In this document: piece after piece, positions 1 to 5,737 of the stretch
How positions within the stretch are numbered: position 1 is the first letter of the stretch
How the letters are laid out: each line of letters opens with the position of its first letter
Assembly (NCBI GenBank): GCA_003532715.1
Contig: DOEZ01000302.1
Location: 1-5,844, forward strand
Length of the DNA: 5,844 nucleotides
Reading direction: 5' to 3'
From: Planctomycetaceae bacterium
GTDB lineage: Bacteria; Planctomycetota; Planctomycetia; Pirellulales; Thermoguttaceae
Position numbers and translations under genes: made by a program
The notes under the pieces: model-generated
What the model was told of the DNA's origin: nothing
Seen by the model: only the letters and a program-made list of their open reading frames with translations
The model's database searches: none

Positions 1-26
1 GCCATGCGAACCATCTCTTCCATCAT
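1..26 (-). CDS. Start of a downstream operon gene (truncated by window edge)
   Basis: On the minus strand an ATG at 26-24 overlaps the TGA stop (25-23) of the SWIM gene in the classic ATGA arrangement. The visible codons read MMEEMVRM before the window ends. A second ATG at 23-21 is an equally possible start. No clear Shine-Dalgarno sequence precedes it, which fits translational coupling to the gene upstream. Eight residues are too few to name the product. From the family context of SWIM proteins, an AAA+ (MoxR-type), VWA or associated uncharacterised protein is the natural expectation, but this is inference only. Confidence 0.55.
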
Positions 27-1339
27 AACACCCGAAAACCATCGTCAACGTACATGCCAAGCGGACGCAACGCATGGCCATCCCATTCTCCGGCAAGATC
101 AAAGACGTGTCCGCCGGCAAGAGCCAGCAGTTTCCAGTGGTCGCGTCCGGAGAGTGGGATCCCGCGGTTTTCGCGATCGACGACCAGCCAAGCCTCGTTC
201 CGTGGACAAATCTTGACGTCGTGCAACACGGCTCCGAACGCCGTGAGCCACGGTTGTCTGGCCAACTGTTCGGCCACGCTCGCGAGAAACGCGTCGATCG
301 TGGCCGCACCGGGTGGGCGCGAGGTCACCGCGGCGACCGTGCCTTCCCGCTTGAAGTACTTGGCCCTTTGTAGGGCGGTTCCCGGATAGAACAGGAGCGT
401 CGCCCGTTGCTCGCTGCCCGGCACAATCGACTCGTCGAACGGCTGCCCTCCGGCCGAGAACTGCAACACGAGGGCCGTGCGATTCGTATGCCGGCCGACC
501 AGCCAGGACCGTTGCACGCGCAAGCGGTCTTCATCATCGATCCACTGGCCGACAACGACCCAGGTGTCGTCAACGTGCTCTCCCTGTTCTTCCAGGTCCG
601 CCTGAGAAATCGTCCAGCCGAGACACTGGCGCACTTCGCTTCTCAACGAAGGATCGAGTGAGTTGATCCCTTGCCAGGCGCAGAGCAAGAGCTTGGCCCG
701 TCCGATCTCCGCCACTAGTCGCAACGGCCAATCGGGAGATGACCGAGGAATCGTCGCCCATCGAGCGACGCGCGAGGCGAGGCCGGGAGCCTGGGCGTCG
801 ACAAGGCGCTTCGCCTGATCTTCCCAGAAGCTCCGCGGCTTGTTTTCAATCGACGCAAGTCCGTTGCGCGCAATATCCTTGAGCCACACATCAAACCGGA
901 CCAAGCCCTCGGAGACTCGCGATTCGCGTGCTTGGGCCCGTCGCTGTTGCGATCCTTCGTCGGCCGGCTTCTTGGGCCCGGCGGTCTCGGTTTCGCGGGC
1001 CGCCTTCTTCTCCTCACGACTACGACGCCGTTGGAGCCAGTCGCTAAGCCAGTCGGGAGCTTCGCCCTTCGATACGGCATTGGGTGAGGCGGCGAAGAGC
1101 ATCAGCAGCCCAAGCACGTGCTTGCAGGGGAACTTCCGGCTTGGGCAACTGCAATGGTAGCCGAGATTGCCGAGGTCGACTTTGACCTGGTACGTAGCGC
1201 TTCCTCGACAGAGCCCCCACAGCGTCTCGGTGTTGTGCCCCAGGCCCTGCCAGTTGGCAGGCCCCATGAGCTTCTTGCCCGCCGCAACCGAGGCATCGTC
1301 CGGCGCGATCTTGACGACCTGCTCCAACGAAAGCGACAT
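23..1339 (-). CDS. SWIM zinc-finger family protein
   Basis: This gene encodes a 438-aa cytoplasmic protein with an N-terminal SWIM zinc finger. The motif is visible as C63-x-C65-x6-C72-x-H74 (CSCPSRKFPCKH), followed by the usual hydrophobic helix VLGLLMLF. Ahead of it lie a GLG..TETLWGLCRGSATY segment and a VDLGNLGYH strand, as in bacterial SWIM proteins. Residues about 103-142 form a highly charged, Arg/Lys/Glu-rich linker, and the rest is a longer C-terminal region with no motif I recognise. SWIM domains bind DNA or protein. Bacterial members of this size, such as E. coli YehQ, sit beside MoxR-type AAA+ and VWA genes, but their biochemical role is poorly known. The frame stays open to an ATG at 1423. 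I chose ATG 1339 because the protein then begins MSLSLEQVVKIAPD as relatives do, and because a good promoter lies between the two ATGs. A GGAG sits 11 nt upstream. The stop overlaps the next gene by 4 nt, implying an operon. Confidence 0.88.
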   Translation of the reverse strand: MSLSLEQVVKIAPDDASVAAGKKLMGPANWQGLGHNTETLWGLCRGSATYQVKVDLGNLGYHCSCPSRKFPCKHVLGLLMLFAASPNAVSKGEAPDWLSDWLQRRRSREEKKAARETETAGPKKPADEGSQQRRAQARESRVSEGLVRFDVWLKDIARNGLASIENKPRSFWEDQAKRLVDAQAPGLASRVARWATIPRSSPDWPLRLVAEIGRAKLLLCAWQGINSLDPSLRSEVRQCLGWTISQADLEEQGEHVDDTWVVVGQWIDDEDRLRVQRSWLVGRHTNRTALVLQFSAGGQPFDESIVPGSEQRATLLFYPGTALQRAKYFKREGTVAAVTSRPPGAATIDAFLASVAEQLARQPWLTAFGAVLHDVKICPRNEAWLVVDRENRGIPLSGRDHWKLLALAGGHVFDLAGEWDGHALRPLGMYVDDGFRVL

Positions 1340-1385
1340 AAGTGACCATACTCCGACCGCGCGACCATGGGGACACGTTACCGTA

Positions 1386-1414
1386 TTAATAGCGTCGCGA
1401 CGGACAAGCGTCAA
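1386..1414 (-). promoter_or_regulatory. Sigma70-type promoter of the SWIM gene
   Basis: On the minus strand TTGACG (1414-1409) and TATTAA (1391-1386) are separated by exactly 17 bp. The -35 matches the consensus at 5 of 6 positions and the -10 at 4 of 6. Transcription would start near 1379, giving a leader of about 40 nt before ATG 1339. The promoter lies inside the longer open frame, which argues against the upstream ATG at 1423. The spacer contains the palindrome GTCGCGAC (1394-1401). Confidence 0.55.
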
Positions 1415-1709
1415 GGAGACCATGATGAGGCACGCAGAGCCAAAAATTGCCCGTGGGCCCGCTCATGGGTCAATCGCCCGTTCCCAGTTTGCCACCCGTT
1501 GACCGCACTCGCGTAATTCGCGACGACGCACCAAGCAACCCCCTCGGTGGGCATAGATACAGATCACGCGAAAACGCCGACAACGGCACGCCCGGCACCG
1601 CAGGCCGCGTTGATGCTTATCCGGTTGCCTCGCGATGCGAATGCGGCGAACAGTGGTTCGGAAAAGGACCGACAGCCAGACCGTATGGCCGTGCCCTCGA
1701 AACGCCCTC

Positions 1710-1723
1710 GCGGCGTTCGCCGC
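1710..1723. repeat. Perfect inverted repeat GCGGCG-TT-CGCCGC
   Basis: A perfect 6-bp inverted repeat with a 2-bp centre; as RNA it would form a 5-bp stem with a GTTC tetraloop. It is followed by TTGTCCC, which is not a good terminator tract. Function is unknown. GC-rich repeats of this size can arise by chance. Confidence 0.4.
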
Positions 1724-1772
1724 TTGTCCCGAGTCGCCCCGATAAAACCGACCAGCCTCGGTAATCCACCCG

Positions 1773-1786
1773 ATCTCGAACGAGAT
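1773..1786. repeat. Perfect inverted repeat ATCTCG-AA-CGAGAT, operator candidate
   Basis: A perfect 14-bp symmetrical sequence about 62 bp upstream of the proposed -35 of the regulator gene. Its symmetry and mixed base content resemble an operator for a dimeric repressor or activator. AraC-type domains more often bind direct repeats, so the adjacent regulator is not the obvious binder. Confidence 0.35.
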
Positions 1787-1848
1787 GTGCGGAAAGTTCG
1801 GGGGCACGGCCCGGAATCAGCAGTTTCTCGGGACGTTTACGGAAGTCC

Positions 1849-1877
1849 TTGCGGGCTACCCGAATGTGGCTTATAGT
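1849..1877 (+). promoter_or_regulatory. Candidate sigma70 promoter of the regulator gene
   Basis: TTGCGG (1849-1854) and TATAGT (1872-1877) are spaced by 17 bp. The -10 matches the consensus at 5 of 6 positions; the -35 matches only in TTG. The expected start near 1884 gives a leader of about 33 nt. The palindrome GTCGCGAC (1885-1892) sits exactly at the expected start site, where a bound protein would block initiation. Confidence 0.45.
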
Positions 1878-1904
1878 CAGATTGGTCGCGACTGTCTCGT
1901 CGTG

Positions 1905-1909
1905 AAAGG
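1905..1909 (+). promoter_or_regulatory. Ribosome binding site of the regulator
   Basis: AAAGG lies 7 nt upstream of ATG 1917. It decides the start: the frame extends upstream to an ATG at 1785, but that ATG precedes the promoter and lies within an inverted repeat. Confidence 0.6.
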
Positions 1910-1916
1910 TGTTCGC

Positions 1917-3092
1917 ATGGCCAGAAGGAAGAAGACCAAACGAGTGGCGTTGGCCGTCGCGCCGGGCATGCCTCATTTGGAGTTGCACCTCCGCGGAATT
2001 CTCCAATATGTTGCGAGCCATTCACGTTGGACCGTCTGCCTGAGTCCCGAGTCGGCGGTTATCTCCCCGGCAAATCTGCGTGGCTGGTCGGGCGACGGGG
2101 TCATCGCCATGATCGACACGCCCGCCGATGCCCGGCTCGTCGAGCAGCTCCCCGTTCCGGTCGTGAACATTTCGGGGGCACTCGAACGATCCCCCGTTCC
2201 GCGCGTCACGGTCGATGATCGGGCCATGGGGCTACTCGCGGCCGAGCATTTGCTGGAGTGCGACCTTCGAAGGTTTGGCTACTATGGCGTTCGGGAGTTG
2301 TGGTACTCGCTCCAACGTGGCGACTCGTTCCGCGAGCGGATTGAAGCGGCGGGCCACGCGTGTTCGACCCTGCTCGTGCCGCACACGATCAGCAAGAGCT
2401 CGGCCTGGACTGAAGTGGATCGCCCCCTGTGCGACTGGCTCGAATCGCTGACTCCGCCCGTCGGCGTTCTTGCGTGCCACGACTACCGAGCCAGAATGGT
2501 CGCGGATGCGTGTCTCAAGCTCGGCCTGAACGTGCCCGACGACGTGGCCATCATGGGCATAAGCAACGACGCCATTGCTTGCGAGTTTTACGATCCCCCG
2601 ATCTCAAGCGTGTCGCGCAGCGCGGATCGGGTGGGCTACGAGGCGGCCGCCCTGCTCGATCGGCTGATGGCGGGCAAGAAACCTCCGTCCTCCGACGTGC
2701 TGATTCCTCCCGACGGCATCGTCCGGCGGCGATCAACGGACGCGGTGGCCATCGACAACGCGGAGGTGGCCGCGGCCGTGCGCTACATGCGAGACCACCT
2801 GACCGAGTCGATCTCGATCGATCAGATCGCGCGCCACCAGGGCATATCGCGCCGCTGGCTCCAAGAGGCGTTCCGTGGCGTCTTGGGGTGGTCTCCTCAT
2901 GCCTATCTCAATTTCCTCCGCATCCGCCACGCGCGCCATTTGCTCGTGAATCAGCCGAACCTGACGGTCGACGCGGTCGCGCGCGCATGTGGATTTTCCG
3001 ATGCGAAGCGCCTGCGATCGGCGTTCGTCCGCTCCGTGGGCGTCGGGCTTCGCGCCTATCGCCGCCAGCACTGCCGGGAAGAAAACGCCTAG
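1917..3092 (+). CDS. XylR-like AraC-family transcriptional regulator with sugar-binding-type sensor domain
   Basis: A 391-aa cytoplasmic regulator. Residues about 7-270 form a LacI/periplasmic-binding-protein-like sensor: RVALAVAP at the start, PVVNISG (81-87), VDDRAMGLLAAEHLL (99-113), then ACHDYRARMVADACLKLGLNVPDDVAIMG in two stretches (186-214) with the ND pair at 217-218, and PPISSV (227-232). Residues about 284-385 form the AraC/XylS DNA-binding domain with two helix-turn-helix units, ISIDQIARHQGISRRWLQEAF (299-319, given as a span) and VDAVARACGFSDAKRLRSAF (351-370). This build and length match E. coli XylR, which senses xylose and activates sugar genes; the ligand here is unknown. The second unit ends GVGLRAYRR, where most AraC members have a Pro after the Gly-X pair. 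The gene is divergent from the SWIM gene and co-oriented with the secreted protein 308 bp downstream, a plausible target. Start ATG 1917 has a good ribosome binding site and a typical MARRKKTKRVALAV opening. Confidence 0.93.
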   Translation: MARRKKTKRVALAVAPGMPHLELHLRGILQYVASHSRWTVCLSPESAVISPANLRGWSGDGVIAMIDTPADARLVEQLPVPVVNISGALERSPVPRVTVDDRAMGLLAAEHLLECDLRRFGYYGVRELWYSLQRGDSFRERIEAAGHACSTLLVPHTISKSSAWTEVDRPLCDWLESLTPPVGVLACHDYRARMVADACLKLGLNVPDDVAIMGISNDAIACEFYDPPISSVSRSADRVGYEAAALLDRLMAGKKPPSSDVLIPPDGIVRRRSTDAVAIDNAEVAAAVRYMRDHLTESISIDQIARHQGISRRWLQEAFRGVLGWSPHAYLNFLRIRHARHLLVNQPNLTVDAVARACGFSDAKRLRSAFVRSVGVGLRAYRRQHCREENA

Positions 3093-3097
3093 CCGAC

Positions 3098-3136
3098 CGC
3101 CGCCCGCGGCGACCGGGTGGTGTTCCCGTTCCGGGA
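3098..3136 (+). repeat. Two adjacent short hairpins after the regulator
   Basis: Immediately after the stop, CGCCGC-CC-GCGGCG (3098-3111) is a perfect inverted repeat, and TCCCG-TTC-CGGGA (3124-3136) is a second one. Neither is followed by a run of T, so they are not classic terminators on their own. Together with the next hairpin they form a structured 3' end that could stabilise the transcript. Confidence 0.45.
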
Positions 3137-3149
3137 TACTTCCCAAAAC

Positions 3150-3180
3150 GCCCTAAATATCTGCCACTTTAGGGCTTGTT
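3150..3180 (+). terminator. Candidate terminator of the regulator gene
   Basis: GCCCTAAA (3150-3157) pairs perfectly with TTTAGGGC (3168-3175) across a 10-nt loop, and TTGTT follows. An 8-bp stem 57 nt beyond the stop fits an intrinsic terminator, but the T tract is short and the loop is long. It could instead be a protein-binding inverted repeat upstream of the next gene. Confidence 0.45.
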
Positions 3181-3400
3181 CCTGCGCCGGCGAGCGATCA
3201 GGATGAATCTCGCGGAGACACTGCGTCCCACTTCATCCGTTGTAATCCAAACCGTGAAGGGGGAATCCCGAATTCACCACGGTGAGGACGGGAATGTAAG
3301 TCCCGCAAAAACTTCTCCACGATTCTCAGGTAGTTCCACGAATGCCTGTTGGCGGATTGGCTGATAATCCCGTGATTCTTGTGTCTCTAGGAGCCATGTC
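3181..3400 (+). promoter_or_regulatory. Upstream region of the secreted protein gene
   Basis: About 220 bp with no convincing gene. It holds TCACC-AC-GGTGA (3274-3285) and CGGGA-N7-TCCCG (3289-3305), two neighbouring inverted repeats. A weak promoter TTCACC (3273-3278), 16 bp, TGTAAG (3295-3300) overlaps both, so a bound regulator would directly affect initiation. A second -10-like GATAAT at 3363-3368 lacks a matching -35. A 54-codon frame from ATG 3203 has no ribosome binding site and no recognisable content. Assignment of the promoter is tentative. Confidence 0.35.
3389..3393 (+). promoter_or_regulatory. Ribosome binding site that decides start 3401
   Basis: AGGAG lies 7 nt before ATG 3401, an ideal distance. 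Another ATG at 3396 is only 2 nt from it and, in its own frame, reads Met-Ser-stop; its TGA (3402-3404) overlaps the true ATG. The start at 3401 leads directly into a signal peptide. Confidence 0.7.
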
Positions 3401-5596
3401 ATGAGTCGACTTTTCAAGATACTCGGCCTCTTCCTTATGGTGATCGCCGCATGGACCGCCCGCGCGCGGGCCGCCGATCGGGAGTGGGACAACGACCTCG
3501 GAGACTACGATTTTGCCAAAAGCGCGAATTGGTCGGACGACACGTACCCCAATGCGACGAGCGACAATGCCATTATCCAGAATTACGGTTACGCGGACGT
3601 CGTCTCTGCGGCAGGGGACGTGTACAAGCTGTATATTGGAAGCTCGTACGGGTTTGGAGGCCAAGGAACTATCAACGTGAAGACTAGCGGGTCGTTGACG
3701 GTGAAGAACAATTTCTACGTTGCCGACGGTACTTCGAATCAAGGCAACGTCAATATCACCGGCGGCACGCTTTCGGTGGCTGGAAGCGGGGGCGCCTACC
3801 TCGGCAATTCGGCCGACAGCAAGGGCTATTTGGACATTTCCGGCGGGACATTCCAACTCACCTATTCGGGGACGAGCCGACTGGCCGTAAGCAACGGCCA
3901 GGGGTCGGTGGGCGTGGTGAGGCAGACCGGCGGCACGGTCGTGATCGGCGGGACCGCATGGCTCCGGATCGGCAACAACATTCCCAATGCAATGACGGGA
4001 GAAGGCGGGTACGGCTACTACAAGATTTCCGGAAGCGAAAGCACGATCAACGCCAATGGCATCATGGTCGGCAACGGTTACACCAGCGGTATCAGCCATC
4101 TTGGTGTTCTCGAACAATCGGGTGGAACCATCAACGTCACGGCGTACATGCCGGTGGGCAATTCGGGCAGCGCGATCGGCCTCTACAATCTCACCGGGGG
4201 AACGATGAATTCGCCAGAGATAAGGTCCGCCAGTTCCGGGACGAACGACACCGTTTGGGGACAGATCAATGTCAGTGGAACGGGTACCCAGATGACGACG
4301 GGGATCCTGAAGGTCGGCGGGAACAAGAGCAAGGGCTACTTCAATCTGGCCGCGGGAGCCGTGCTCACCGCCCGCGAGGTTTATACGACCGCCGTGGCGG
4401 CAAACGGCGGCGAGGGGGTCTTCAACTTCCACGGCGGAACCCTCAAGGCCGGCGCGGACACGGCCGACGTCCTGAATCCCGCGACGCATTTCATGCGTAT
4501 GCCCGCGACGGAAGGTGGTGTCTTCCTCGGTCCCGAAGGCGGCACTATCGACACCGACGGGTACAACGTCGTGATCTCGGAGCCCTTGCAGGCCCTGACC
4601 GGCTGGGGCGTCGGCGGCGTCACCCTCTCCTCAAGCGGCAGTGGATATGACGGACCTCCGATCGTGCGAGTCACCGGCGGCACGGGCCGAGGCGCCACGG
4701 CCATCGCAACGGTCTCGGGCGGCGAGGTCACTGCCATCACGGTCACGAATCCTGGCACGGGCTACCAAGAGGATGACGTGCTCGTGGCGGAGCTCCTCAG
4801 GGGTGGGCCGGGCGTGACCGCTGCCACGGTCAGCGCGGTGGCTCTTACTCCTAGCGCCGTTGACGGCGGTCTGGTGAAGGCAGGCCTCGGCAGGCTCACC
4901 TTGGCCGGCAACAACACCTACGCCGGACGGACGAAAGTCGAGGCCGGAACCTTGGCGCTCACCGGTTCGCTTGTCGGCAACGTCGACGTTCAAGTCGGCG
5001 CGACATTGGCGGGCGACGGCGGCGTCATTGGCGGCGGCGTGGATCTCAAGGGAACTCTGGCCGTTGAATATGATGGCGACACCGATACCATCAGCCTTTT
5101 GGAGATCGCCGGGGAACTGGACATTGCCGGCGCGACCTTCAGCTTCAGCAACGCCGGCACCGATACGCTTGCCGCGGGTGACTATGTGTTTGCCACCTAC
5201 GGCTCACTGGTTGGCGCCCCCGCCATTCATGACGGCCTCTTGCCCGGTTGGTCCGTGGACTACACGTACGACTACAACGGAGGCACCGACAATAGCATCG
5301 CGATTATAGTGTCCACGGTCCCGTTGATTCCAGGAGACACCAACGGCGACAGTATTGTCGACGCCACGGATGCCAAGAAGCTGGCCTCTAACTGGGGAGC
5401 ACAAATCGCGGGAGGCGCAATCGTCGGTGATTTCAACAATGATGGTTGGGTGAATGCGGCGGACGCCTCGATCATGGCCGCCAACTGGGGTTACAGCAGC
5501 ACCGGCAGAGGCGAAGGAGTGGTCCCCGAACCGAGTTCCTTGGCCTTGCTTGTCACGGCCGTGCTCGCGATGCTGGTAATCCGGCGTCGCTCGTAG
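3401..5596 (+). CDS. Secreted beta-strand repeat protein with PATR motif, type I dockerin and PEP-CTERM tail
   Basis: A 731-aa exported protein. Residues 1-24 form a signal peptide (MSRLFKILGL..., cleavage likely after A22-R-A24). Residues about 116-354 hold nine imperfect repeats of roughly 23-32 aa built on G-x-hydrophobic-x-(I/L)-(S/T)-GGT followed by LxVGN-like strands, predicting a parallel beta-helix or solenoid. Residues about 405-470 form a GSGYDGPP...GGTGRGATA...GTGYQEDD module. Residues about 489-522 match the autotransporter-associated beta-strand (PATR) repeat: GGLVKAGLGRLTLAGNNTY then VEAGTLAL. A dockerin type I pair follows, with calcium loops D646/N648/D650/D654/D657 and D677/N679/D681/N685/D688. 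The end is a PEP-CTERM signal: VPEP (708-711), hydrophobic helix 713-727, then RRRS. PEP-CTERM proteins are handled by exosortase; dockerins bind cohesins in cellulosomes, but their planctomycete partners are unknown. There is no autotransporter beta-barrel and no catalytic domain, so a scaffold, adhesive or surface-layer role is inferred. The gene may be controlled by the upstream regulator. Confidence 0.92.
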   Translation: MSRLFKILGLFLMVIAAWTARARAADREWDNDLGDYDFAKSANWSDDTYPNATSDNAIIQNYGYADVVSAAGDVYKLYIGSSYGFGGQGTINVKTSGSLTVKNNFYVADGTSNQGNVNITGGTLSVAGSGGAYLGNSADSKGYLDISGGTFQLTYSGTSRLAVSNGQGSVGVVRQTGGTVVIGGTAWLRIGNNIPNAMTGEGGYGYYKISGSESTINANGIMVGNGYTSGISHLGVLEQSGGTINVTAYMPVGNSGSAIGLYNLTGGTMNSPEIRSASSGTNDTVWGQINVSGTGTQMTTGILKVGGNKSKGYFNLAAGAVLTAREVYTTAVAANGGEGVFNFHGGTLKAGADTADVLNPATHFMRMPATEGGVFLGPEGGTIDTDGYNVVISEPLQALTGWGVGGVTLSSSGSGYDGPPIVRVTGGTGRGATAIATVSGGEVTAITVTNPGTGYQEDDVLVAELLRGGPGVTAATVSAVALTPSAVDGGLVKAGLGRLTLAGNNTYAGRTKVEAGTLALTGSLVGNVDVQVGATLAGDGGVIGGGVDLKGTLAVEYDGDTDTISLLEIAGELDIAGATFSFSNAGTDTLAAGDYVFATYGSLVGAPAIHDGLLPGWSVDYTYDYNGGTDNSIAIIVSTVPLIPGDTNGDSIVDATDAKKLASNWGAQIAGGAIVGDFNNDGWVNAADASIMAANWGYSSTGRGEGVVPEPSSLALLVTAVLAMLVIRRRS

Positions 5597-5725
5597 AATG
5601 CGACGTTGCTCCCTGGCGTGCTCGCGATACTGTTTGCCCGGCGGGTGCCGCGACGGAGAGGAGGTTCGGCGGAATTACTCACGGCAGCCGTGTCTTCGAC
5701 GCGGAACGCGAGAGACGAGCCTTGA
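5597..5725 (+). other. In-frame, PEP-CTERM-like hydrophobic/arginine segment after the stop
   Basis: Directly after the TAG of the secreted protein the same frame stays open for 42 codons to TGA 5723-5725. It begins NATLLPGVLAILFARRVPRRR, a short hydrophobic helix followed by arginines, the same order as the genuine tail VLAMLVIRRRS. At the DNA level GTGCTCGCGATGCTG (5561-5575) recurs as 5618-5632 with one mismatch, offset by 57 nt (19 codons), and CCGGCG follows at the same spacing. It is most likely a degenerate duplication or the remains of a longer C-terminus. Translation would need stop-codon readthrough, for which there is no evidence. Confidence 0.4.
5680..5692 (+). repeat. Short inverted repeat CACGGC-A-GCCGTG
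   Basis: A perfect inverted repeat with a 1-nt centre, 84 bp beyond the secreted protein's stop. As RNA it gives a 5-bp stem with a CAG loop and no T tract, so it is a poor terminator. No better terminator for this gene is visible before the window ends. Confidence 0.3.
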
Positions 5726-5737
5726 GCACGAGGGAGG

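Larger units (their letters stand above)
1424..1848. other. Divergent intergenic region without a convincing gene
   Basis: About 425 bp separate the SWIM gene's upstream end from the regulator promoter. Open frames of roughly 105-115 codons exist on both strands, but none has a recognisable domain, a good ribosome binding site or believable composition; they are Arg-rich, as expected of shadows in GC-rich DNA. Two perfect 6-2-6 inverted repeats are present at 1710-1723 and 1773-1786. I see no RNA gene or mobile element here. The length is more than two promoters need, so a decayed gene or an unannotated small RNA is possible. Confidence 0.5.

Noticed and set aside
1463..1807. 114-codon minus-strand frame with a cluster of cysteines (CRACRC)
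   Set aside because: The cysteines do not form a recognised metal-binding pattern, there is no ribosome binding site, and overlapping frames of similar length exist on the other strand, as expected in GC-rich non-coding DNA.
2429..3172. 247-codon plus-strand frame overlapping the regulator
   Set aside because: Arg/Pro-rich shadow of the AraC domain coding sequence in another frame; no motif or ribosome binding site.
3176..3364. 62-codon plus-strand frame in the gap before the secreted protein
   Set aside because: No ribosome binding site at any of its possible starts, no recognisable sequence, and it overlaps the terminator and promoter candidates.
3326..4489. 387-codon open frame on the minus strand opposite the secreted protein
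   Set aside because: It lies entirely antisense to a gene with clear signal peptide and repeats, has no recognisable domain, and its composition follows from the Gly/Thr-rich codons of the other strand.
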